Part shown: positions 1 to 5,098 of the stretch, piece after piece | Numbering within the stretch: position 1 is the stretch's first letter | Layout of the letters: each line of letters starts with the position of its first letter | From: Geobacter sp. UBA1603 | GTDB lineage: Bacteria > Desulfobacterota > Desulfuromonadia > Geobacterales > Pseudopelobacteraceae | Direction of reading: 5' to 3' | Length of the DNA stretch: 7,082 nt | NCBI GenBank assembly: GCA_002322035.1 | Contig: DCNF01000047.1 | Coordinates: 7,223 to 14,304, forward strand | Position numbers and translations under genes: made by a program | The notes under the pieces: model-generated | The model's input: only the letters and a program-made list of their open reading frames with translations | The model's database searches: none | Told to the model about the DNA's origin: nothing

Positions 1-1347
1 GTAGAACGGTGCGGTCTCGTACCTGGCAGTTTCAGCACCGTGGGCCGGCATATTGAACAGGGCCAGATTGAGGAATGTGATCGCCTGATGGTGCCGGACT
101 GTGAAGTCAAGGGTGCGGCAGGCTGCGGCCTGATCCTCCTCCGGCGTTCCGAAGAGCAGGTAGCAGTAGACGGCGATTCCTGCCTCGTGCAGGTTCACCA
201 GCACGCGGGAGGCGACCGCCAGGTCGATGCCCTTGTCCAGCCGGTCAAGTACCTGCTGGTCGCCCGATTCGAGGCCCAGCTTGAGCATGACGCATCCGGA
301 GCGGGCCAGCCGGCGGCAGAAGCCGGGGTCGTCCAGCTGGTCGCCGAAGCGGGCAAAGCCGTACCAGGGGGCACCGGGAGGGTCGTCTGCCAGTGTGGCC
401 AGCAGGGAAGGGCTGACGGCGTTGTCCAGCAGGTGGATCAGCGCCGGCCGGTGACGGACAGTCAGCCGGCGCAGCTCGTCTGCGGCCCGGGCCGCGCCCA
501 CAGGAGCGTAGCGGTTTCCCTCGGCCCGTTCGGGGCAGAAGGAACAGCGGTTCCACCAGCAGCCGGAGGCAGCGCTGTAGGGGAGCACCATGCCGGGTGA
601 AAGATAGCGGCCAAGGGAGAAACCGTCGTAGTCCGGAACGACGGCATGGCCACCATCGTGTTCGATGCCGCAGAATCGCAGCAGGCGTTCTTCTCCCGGG
701 CCGGCCACCAACTCATGGATCAGGCCGCTGAATGGATTCTTCCAGCCGGGCCGGCTGATCCAGGACGTCACCAGCCCGCCGCCGGCGATGATCCTGATGT
801 CGGGGCGCGTGTGCCGGATGAAGCCGATCATGGCAAAGGCACTGGCCGCTTGGGAAAGATAGCAGATCGAGATGCCGACGGTGTCGATACTGTCGAGCAT
901 CGGCAGCAGTCGCACCCCGAACCAGCCATGGAAGGTGCTGGCTTCAGGCTGTCGGGCGGCGGCGAGCAGATCAATGCTGGAAAGGGCGGAAAACCGCCGG
1001 TCATTGAAATCGGCCAACCCCGCCCCGGGCTCTGCCGGATACGAGTTGACGGCTGCCAGGCGGTTCAGATCGCTGACGGCCCGGCGGTAGCGGTTGGGAC
1101 TGCGGTAGAGCGAAGGATCGCGAAGCGCTTCAAGATGTGACAAGCGTGCTGACCGGGCCCGGCGGGTCCAGGTGTCATCGGCCGCTGTCTGCTGCTCCAG
1201 TAGCCAGAGCAGACACTCGAGGCCGGCGTCGAGAACATGGCAGGCGATGCCGTGCATCCGCAGGGCCCCGGCCAGGCGTGCGATGCCGGCCGGTGGTTCG
1301 GATGGCTTGCAAATCGGCGGATTGACCAGCAGGACCGCCGGTTTCAT
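1..1347 (-). CDS. B12-binding-type radical SAM protein (C-terminus cut by window edge)
   Basis: I translated this frame by hand: from ATG at 1347 it stays open to base 1, giving 449 residues with no stop, so the 3' end lies outside the window. Residues 1-45 (VLLVNPP, then PPAGIARLAGALR and VLDAG) look like the N-terminal Rossmann-type module of cobalamin-binding radical SAM enzymes. An IIAGGG turn at 186-191 closes that part. The cluster motif GCWWNRCSFC puts cysteines at 263, 268 and 271 (CX4CX2C). LKLGLESGDQQVL (355-367) is the usual radical SAM core strand. Such enzymes bind a 4Fe-4S cluster, cleave S-adenosylmethionine and act in the cytoplasm on varied substrates; the substrate here is unknown. 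No DxHxxG cobalamin-ligand motif is visible, so B12 binding is unproven. No Shine-Dalgarno precedes the start; it overlaps the upstream gene's stop as ATGA, suggesting translational coupling. Family call strong, specific role unknown. Confidence 0.88.
   Translation of the reverse strand, partial: MKPAVLLVNPPICKPSEPPAGIARLAGALRMHGIACHVLDAGLECLLWLLEQQTAADDTWTRRARSARLSHLEALRDPSLYRSPNRYRRAVSDLNRLAAVNSYPAEPGAGLADFNDRRFSALSSIDLLAAARQPEASTFHGWFGVRLLPMLDSIDTVGISICYLSQAASAFAMIGFIRHTRPDIRIIAGGGLVTSWISRPGWKNPFSGLIHELVAGPGEERLLRFCGIEHDGGHAVVPDYDGFSLGRYLSPGMVLPYSAASGCWWNRCSFCPERAEGNRYAPVGAARAADELRRLTVRHRPALIHLLDNAVSPSLLATLADDPPGAPWYGFARFGDQLDDPGFCRRLARSGCVMLKLGLESGDQQVLDRLDKGIDLAVASRVLVNLHEAGIAVYCYLLFGTPEEDQAAACRTLDFTVRHHQAITFLNLALFNMPAHGAETARYETAPFY
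1344..1347 (-). other. ATGA stop/start overlap (translational coupling)
   Basis: On the minus strand the TGA stop of the small acidic gene (1346-1344) overlaps the ATG of the radical SAM gene (1347-1345). The downstream gene has no purine-rich ribosome site of its own, so terminating ribosomes probably reinitiate here. The two proteins are therefore likely made together. Confidence 0.8.
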
Positions 1348-1574
1348 TGCGCGGCATCATCCTCTTCGGCGCCATCAAGAAAGTCTTCGAAATCGATGGC
1401 GTCCCGAACCCGGGCCAGCAAGTCACTGGGCCAGCGCTCGATCGGCAGCCGTGCCAGAATTTTTGCCTCTTCGAAGGTTATATCGGCATCGCCGGGCAGC
1501 TTGTCAGCCAGCTCGATTGCCCAGCGGGTCTCGTTCGGGGTGAGCGGCGCCGTAAGCTTCTCGTCATCAGTCAT
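1344..1574 (-). CDS. Small acidic hypothetical protein, partner of radical SAM gene
   Basis: A 76-residue protein that I cannot assign to a named family. It is strongly acidic (about 21 Asp/Glu against 8 Lys/Arg), has two tryptophans, no cysteine, no signal peptide and no membrane segment, so it should be a soluble cytoplasmic protein. Residues 14-47 look helical (ETRWAIELADKL, then FEEAKILARLPIERW). The tail from about residue 60 is nearly all acidic and small residues (DFEDFLDGAEEDDAAQ). The start is supported by AGGGAG at 1586-1581, six bases before the ATG. It is the first gene of the minus-strand unit and overlaps the radical SAM start by four bases, which argues that it is real and functionally tied to that enzyme. 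It could be an accessory subunit, adaptor or, less likely, a peptide substrate; none of these is shown by the sequence. Confidence 0.75.
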   Translation of the reverse strand: MTDDEKLTAPLTPNETRWAIELADKLPGDADITFEEAKILARLPIERWPSDLLARVRDAIDFEDFLDGAEEDDAAQ

Positions 1575-1710
1575 ACAGTTCTCCCTGAAGTGTCAGTGGT
1601 CGGCATAGTAGCGCGGGAAGTGCCGGCGATGGTAGACAAAAATGTTCCGGCAGCGGCAATCGGCAGGTATGTGCCGCCTAATTCATCGAAATGGCGGATG
1701 TTATTGCGCC

Positions 1711-1739
1711 TTGCAATCACCGGTTCCCTATAGTATTAT
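1711..1739 (+). promoter_or_regulatory. Candidate sigma70 promoter for ppiD-purC
   Basis: TTGCAA at 1711-1716 and TATTAT at 1734-1739 are separated by exactly 17 bases, four of six and five of six matches to the consensus boxes. Transcription would begin near 1746, giving a leader of about 60 bases before the ATG at 1809. The rest of the 1575-1808 gap holds the palindrome described separately and the two ribosome sites. I found no good promoter pair for the leftward operon. Confidence 0.55.
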
Positions 1740-1781
1740 CCGCTTTTCCTGTCGGCCGGGGCCGGCGGAAACGCGGATAAT
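1735..1781. repeat. 47-base imperfect palindrome / hairpin before ppiD
   Basis: Three nested pairing blocks are visible. ATTATCCGC (1735-1743) pairs perfectly with GCGGATAAT (1773-1781). TTTCC (1745-1749) pairs with GGAAA (1767-1771). GTCGGC (1751-1756) pairs with GCCGGC (1761-1766) through one G-T wobble, leaving a CGGG loop. That makes 20 base pairs with one T/C mismatch (1744/1772) and one bulged T (1750). There is no T-run after either arm, so it is not a standard intrinsic terminator. The left arm covers the candidate -10 box, and the right arm ends 12 bases before the AAGGAG of ppiD at 1793-1798. It could be an operator, a cruciform-prone site, a leader RNA structure or a dispersed palindromic repeat; the sequence alone does not choose. 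Confidence 0.75.
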
Positions 1782-1808
1782 CATCTCGACAGAAGGAGCA
1801 TCACCGGC

Positions 1809-3398
1809 ATGCTTGATCTCATGCGGAAGAAGAAGGAATCAATCGTCATAAAGGTCGTGTTCGTCGTCATCGTCCTGTCGTTCATCGGCACCATTTTCCT
1901 CGTCTGGGGCAAGGGGAGCGATGGCATGGGCGGCGGAAAAGGTGGATATGCCGCCAAGGTTGACGGCACGAAGATCAGTCTGGAGGAGTATCAGAACTCA
2001 TATCAGCGGATCCGCAACGTCTACCAGCAGATCTACGGCCAGTCGATCCCGGCTGACATGGAAAAGGCGCTCGGGCTGAAAAAAGTGGCCCTGGACAACC
2101 TGATCGACAACGTGCTGGTAATGAAGGCGGCCAAAACGATGGATATCAAGGTCTCCAAGGATGACGTGGCAACCGCCATTGCCGCCATGCCGGCCTTCCA
2201 GAAGGATGGCGCCTTCAGCTTTGATCTCTACCAGCAGCTTCTGCGCAGCAGCCGCATGACCGCCAAGGATTTTGAAGAGGGACAGAAGATCGAGCTGACC
2301 ATCAAAAAGGCCCGCCAGGCGATCAAGGACAAGGCTGCTGTCTCCGATGACGATGCCCTGGCCCAGTTCCGCAAGGAAAATGACAGGATTGAGCTGGAAT
2401 ATGTTGGCTATGCCCCTTCCGATGTGGCCGCAGGGGTCAAGCTGACCGATACCGATCTGAACGACTACCTGCAGAAGAACCAGGATGCGTTCAAAACCCC
2501 GGAGAAGGCTGCCATTTCCTACATCGTGCTCGACCCCTCCTCGCTTGTTGCCGGCCAGACGGTCAGCGAGGATGAGATTCAGACCTATTACCAGAAGAAT
2601 ATCGATAAATGGCAGGGTGCTGACGGTATTCTGCCGCTCAAGGATGTAAGAGAGAAGGTCAGGGCCGATGCCCTGCGCCAGAAGGCCGCCAAGCAGGCTT
2701 TCGAACGTGCGGCCGACACTCTCTACAAAAACATCAAGGGGGGCGACCTTGCCCCGATTGCCGCCCAGCTCGGCCTGAAAGTGCAGGATGCACCGCTCTT
2801 CTCGGCGGCAGCTCCGGCTCCGGCCCTGGCCGGCGAGTCGGCCGTGATCAAGAAGGCACTTGAGCTGAAGCAGGGTGAACTGGGCGGGCCGGTCGAAACA
2901 GCCCGCGGTATCTACATTATCAAGGTCAGGGAACGCAAGGCTGCTGCCGTTCCACCGCTGGCCGAGGTGCGCTCCGCCGTCGAGCAGAAGGTGAAGGATA
3001 TCAAGGCGGCCGACCTGGCCAAGCAGAAGGCCGAGGAGGCTGTGCGGCAGTTTACCGCCAAGGCAGCCCTGAAAACCCAGTCGACCGGCAGTTTCGGCTA
3101 CTCGGCCAAGGGCGACGTGCCGGTGATCGGCAACTCGGTTGCCCTGATGGAGGCGGCCTTCAAGCTCTCGATGGCTGCCCCGGCCGCTGCCACTCCCTTT
3201 AAAATCGGCAACCGCTGGTACGCCGTTCGCCTTAAGTCGCGGACAGAAACCCCGAAAGCCGAGTTTGACACGGTCAAGGAAGAGCTGAAAAAGAAGATGC
3301 TGCCCAAGAAGCAGGACGAGGCGCTGGAGGCCTGGCTGAAGGATCTCCGTTCCAAGGCCACGATCGAAATCAATCCGGCACTTGCCGCTGAAAAATAG
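1809..3398 (+). CDS. ppiD: PpiD/SurA-like periplasmic chaperone lacking a recognisable parvulin domain
   Basis: 529 residues. A short basic N-terminus (MRKKKE) precedes one membrane helix at about 12-33, with the rest predicted to face the periplasm, as in PpiD, which sits at the Sec translocon and helps outgoing proteins fold. Residues 47-195 match the SurA/PpiD N-terminal chaperone fold ([20 protein letters not shown], then a helical [14 protein letters not shown] segment). Two linker repeats follow ([16 protein letters not shown] and [13 protein letters not shown]). In typical PpiD a catalytic parvulin domain comes next, but here the chain runs straight into [17 protein letters not shown] (274-290). 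No ARHIL or GGDLG-like motif is present, and the protein is about 95 residues shorter than E. coli PpiD (623). Two parvulin-like degenerate modules occupy about 311-410 and 415-510. Start 1809 chosen for AGAAGGAG at 1791-1798; the in-frame ATG at 1821 is too far from it. Probably a chaperone without isomerase activity. The symbol rests on architecture. Confidence 0.9.
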   Translation: MLDLMRKKKESIVIKVVFVVIVLSFIGTIFLVWGKGSDGMGGGKGGYAAKVDGTKISLEEYQNSYQRIRNVYQQIYGQSIPADMEKALGLKKVALDNLIDNVLVMKAAKTMDIKVSKDDVATAIAAMPAFQKDGAFSFDLYQQLLRSSRMTAKDFEEGQKIELTIKKARQAIKDKAAVSDDDALAQFRKENDRIELEYVGYAPSDVAAGVKLTDTDLNDYLQKNQDAFKTPEKAAISYIVLDPSSLVAGQTVSEDEIQTYYQKNIDKWQGADGILPLKDVREKVRADALRQKAAKQAFERAADTLYKNIKGGDLAPIAAQLGLKVQDAPLFSAAAPAPALAGESAVIKKALELKQGELGGPVETARGIYIIKVRERKAAAVPPLAEVRSAVEQKVKDIKAADLAKQKAEEAVRQFTAKAALKTQSTGSFGYSAKGDVPVIGNSVALMEAAFKLSMAAPAAATPFKIGNRWYAVRLKSRTETPKAEFDTVKEELKKKMLPKKQDEALEAWLKDLRSKATIEINPALAAEK

Positions 3399-3403
3399 GA
3401 GGT
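3397..3403 (+). promoter_or_regulatory. Strong ribosome site of purC overlapping the ppiD stop
   Basis: AGGAGGT overlaps the TAG stop of the upstream gene (3396-3398) and lies six bases before the purC ATG at 3410. It is a near-perfect anti-16S match and fixes the purC start. The arrangement indicates co-transcription, probably with some translational coupling. Confidence 0.85.
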
Positions 3404-3409
3404 ATTCCC

Positions 3410-4300
3410 ATGTCGCAGCCCGTACAAGAGACCAATTTCCCCGGACTGAACCTGATCGCCCGCGGCAAGGTGCGTGACATCTACGACCTTGGCGACACGC
3501 TTCTGCTGGTGACGTCGGACCGCATCTCGGCCTTTGACGTGATCATGAACGAGCCGATCCCGGACAAGGGATTCGTGCTGACCCAGATTTCGGCCTTCTG
3601 GTTCCGCCAGATGGAGGATATTGTCAAGAACCACATCATCTCGACCGACGTGGCCGATTATCCGGCTACCTGTCAGCCTTATGCCGACGTGCTCAAAGGC
3701 CGTTCCATGTGGGTCAAGAAGGCCAAACCGTTGCCGGCGGAATGTATCGTGCGCGGCTATGTCTCTGGTTCGGGCTGGAAGGACTACAAGGCCACCGGTT
3801 CGATCTGCGGCATCAGGCTGCCGGAAGGGCTGAAAGAGTCGGACCGCCTGGCCGAGCCGATTTTTACCCCCTCAACCAAGGCCGAAATCGGCACCCATGA
3901 CGAAAACATTTCCTTCGAAAAAATGGCGGAAATGTGCGGAAAAGAACTGGCTGAACAGGCCCGCGACTATACCATCCGCATCTACAGCCGGGCCCGTGAC
4001 CTGGCGGCACGTAAGGGGATCATCATCGCCGACACCAAGTTTGAGTTCGGTGTCTACGACGGTGAGCTGATCATCATCGACGAGTGCATGACCCCTGATT
4101 CGAGCCGTTTCTGGCCTGAGGACCAGTACCAGCCCGGTGGACCGCAGCCAAGTTTCGACAAGCAGTTCCTGCGCGATTATCTGGAGACGCTGGACTGGGG
4201 CAAAACCGCGCCGGCACCGCCCCTGCCGGCAGAAATTGTTGAAAAGACGGCTGAAAAGTACCGGGAGGCTTTGTTCCGGCTGGCCGGGATCAGGGTATAA
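3410..4300 (+). CDS. purC: Phosphoribosylaminoimidazole-succinocarboxamide synthase (SAICAR synthetase)
   Basis: Cytoplasmic enzyme of de novo purine synthesis that joins CAIR and L-aspartate using ATP to give SAICAR. The 296-residue chain carries the family's landmarks in order: the ATP-grasp-like nucleotide loop [11 protein letters not shown] (19-29), SDRISAFD (36-43), [15 protein letters not shown] (95-109), [13 protein letters not shown] (114-126), the substrate segment [16 protein letters not shown] (152-167), and the C-terminal signature [13 protein letters not shown] (223-235), where most homologs have a small variation at CM. It is the long form (about 300 residues, as in yeast Ade1 and many bacteria), not the roughly 237-residue E. 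coli form. The extra length is the C-terminal part with [19 protein letters not shown]. The gene starts 11 bases after ppiD and is followed by an intrinsic terminator 26 bases past its stop, so it is the last gene of that unit. No other pur gene is nearby. Confidence 0.97.
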   Translation: MSQPVQETNFPGLNLIARGKVRDIYDLGDTLLLVTSDRISAFDVIMNEPIPDKGFVLTQISAFWFRQMEDIVKNHIISTDVADYPATCQPYADVLKGRSMWVKKAKPLPAECIVRGYVSGSGWKDYKATGSICGIRLPEGLKESDRLAEPIFTPSTKAEIGTHDENISFEKMAEMCGKELAEQARDYTIRIYSRARDLAARKGIIIADTKFEFGVYDGELIIIDECMTPDSSRFWPEDQYQPGGPQPSFDKQFLRDYLETLDWGKTAPAPPLPAEIVEKTAEKYREALFRLAGIRV

Positions 4301-4326
4301 CCTTCCAGGTCTGCGGTGATTTCTGC

Positions 4327-4356
4327 GGGCGGGTCAGATGATCCGCCCTTTTTTTT
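4327..4356 (+). terminator. Intrinsic terminator after purC
   Basis: GGGCGGGTC (4327-4335) pairs with GATCCGCCC (4340-4348) as a nine-base-pair stem with one G-T wobble and a four-base AGAT loop, followed directly by eight T (4349-4356). This is a standard rho-independent terminator on the plus strand and ends the ppiD-purC unit. Confidence 0.93.
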
Positions 4357-4426
4357 GCCCGGAGCTGGAAAAATGAGAATGATGCGGTAGAATAAAAGCA
4401 TAAGGCTTCATGCCCTATTTCAGGAA

Positions 4427-4435
4427 AGAGGAGGG
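4427..4435 (+). promoter_or_regulatory. Ribosome site that selects the start at 4446
   Basis: The purine run AGAGGAGGG lies 11 bases (from its GGAGG core) before the ATG at 4446. It lies inside the reading frame that would begin at the earlier ATG at 4410, which has no comparable site, so 4446 is preferred. A weak TAGAAT (4388-4393) with a poor CTGGAA (4365-4370) 17 bases upstream may be the promoter, but the match is too low to list separately. Confidence 0.65.
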
Positions 4436-4445
4436 TTTGCCGGTA

Positions 4446-4625
4446 ATGAAACTCGATCAGATCAAGGAAATCGCCCGTCAGCATGCTATCAAGGTTGGGA
4501 AGATGAAGAAGGCGGAGTTGATCAGGGCGATACAGCAGGCGGAAGGAAACGAGACTTGTTTTGAGACGGGCAAGGCGGGCCACTGCGGCCAGGATGCCTG
4601 CCTGTGGCGCGAGGATTGTGACTGA
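4446..4625 (+). CDS. 59-residue SAP/Rho_N-like protein with four C-terminal cysteines
   Basis: Residues 1-34 form a helix-turn-helix-like unit (MKLDQIKEIARQHAIK, then GKMKKAELIRAIQ) that resembles SAP and Rho N-terminal domains, which bind nucleic acids. Residues 38-59 form a separate cysteine-rich tail, CFETGKAGHC, followed by CLWREDCD, with cysteines at 38, 47, 52 and 58 (CX8CX4CX5C). Four closely spaced cysteines in a cytoplasmic protein this small suggest a zinc site or iron-sulfur cluster, but this is inference. I recall similar small proteins in Geobacter-type genomes; their role is unknown to me. The frame could be extended to 71 residues from the ATG at 4410, but the ribosome site at 4427-4435 favours the shorter form. 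The gene sits alone between the purC terminator and a stem-loop, so it is probably transcribed by itself. Confidence 0.82.
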   Translation: MKLDQIKEIARQHAIKVGKMKKAELIRAIQQAEGNETCFETGKAGHCGQDACLWREDCD

Positions 4626-4631
4626 TGTTGT

Positions 4632-4672
4632 GCCGGCCCGTCCCGGGTTTCTGCTGTTTGGGACGGGCCGGC
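4632..4672. terminator. Perfect 13-bp stem-loop between convergent genes
   Basis: GCCGGCCCGTCCC (4632-4644) is exactly complementary to GGGACGGGCCGGC (4660-4672), around a 15-base loop. It starts 7 bases after the stop of the plus-strand small gene and ends 6 bases before the stop codon of the minus-strand hemerythrin. It therefore fits a shared, bidirectional terminator or mRNA 3'-end stabiliser. Neither side has a T-run, so it is not a standard intrinsic terminator and termination is inferred from position. Confidence 0.65.
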
Positions 4673-4677
4673 CAGGT

Positions 4678-5082
4678 TCAGCAAGCCTGCTTCAGAAATT
4701 TACCCAGTTCCACGTCAACCTTGGAGATGTGGTTGATCAGCCATTTCAGGAGCAGGTTGTTGGTTTCCATGACATGGTGCAGCGCGACACCCTCGGTGCC
4801 GATCTCCTGCTTGAGGGCTTTCAGCCGGGCAACAAAGGAGTCGTGTTCCCTCTTGTGATCCGGGTAGCCGGGATAGTGGCGTAGCCGCTGGATCCCCTCT
4901 TCGTCGCTGAAATGCTTGACCACGTAGTCGTCCAGAAAGCCGAGCAGTTTTGTCAGCTCGTCAAGCCCCTTACCTCCTTCGCAGGCTTTGAGCAGTGCAT
5001 CAAAACGGGACAGCAGCTCTTTATGCTGGTTGTCGATTTCCGATACGCCGATCGCCAGTGATTCTCTCCATTCGATACCCAT
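4678..5082 (-). CDS. Bacteriohemerythrin
   Basis: A 134-residue single-domain hemerythrin, a four-helix bundle that binds O2 reversibly at a non-heme di-iron centre. All seven expected ligands are visible: His20 (EIDNQHKEL), His57 and Glu61 (HFSDE), His76 and His80 (HKREH), and His118 and Asp123 (HISKVD). There is no signal peptide, membrane segment or fused chemotaxis domain, so it is a free cytoplasmic protein, close to the usual family length. Its role could be oxygen storage, delivery or scavenging that protects oxygen-sensitive enzymes. The start at 5082 has a strong GGAGGTG at 5093-5087, four bases upstream. It begins 16 bases after the stop of the Lon-related gene on the same strand, so the two are probably co-transcribed, with the stem-loop at 4632-4672 as the likely end. 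Extra cysteines at 34 and 134 are not ligands. Confidence 0.96.
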   Translation of the reverse strand: MGIEWRESLAIGVSEIDNQHKELLSRFDALLKACEGGKGLDELTKLLGFLDDYVVKHFSDEEGIQRLRHYPGYPDHKREHDSFVARLKALKQEIGTEGVALHHVMETNNLLLKWLINHISKVDVELGKFLKQAC

Positions 5083-5098
5083 TGTTCACCTCCGTCTG

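Noticed and set aside
40..600. 186-codon plus-strand open frame, with several others on the plus strand between 1 and 1325
   Set aside because: They lie antisense to the radical SAM gene, whose minus-strand frame is open throughout and carries recognisable motifs. Their products look like low-complexity Ala/Gly/Arg translations of GC-rich antisense sequence.
1344..1574. Small acidic protein as a RiPP precursor for the radical SAM enzyme
   Set aside because: Kept only as a remote possibility: no leader/core division, no Cys/Ser/Thr/Gly-rich core and a helical charged composition.
1605..1639. Possible leftward promoter (TACTAT with TTGTCT on the minus strand)
   Set aside because: The spacer would be 23 bases, far from the 16-18 expected, so it is not supported.
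1347..1733. 128-codon plus-strand open frame across the small acidic gene and the intergenic gap
   Set aside because: It is antisense to the small gene, which has its own ribosome site and the ATGA overlap. The product shows no recognisable domain.
3098..3634. 178-codon minus-strand open frame over the ppiD-purC junction
   Set aside because: It is antisense to two well-supported genes and crosses their boundary; no ribosome site or domain was seen.
4410..4445. Longer form of the four-cysteine mini-protein starting at 4410
   Set aside because: No good ribosome site precedes 4410, while a strong one lies inside the extension and serves the ATG at 4446.
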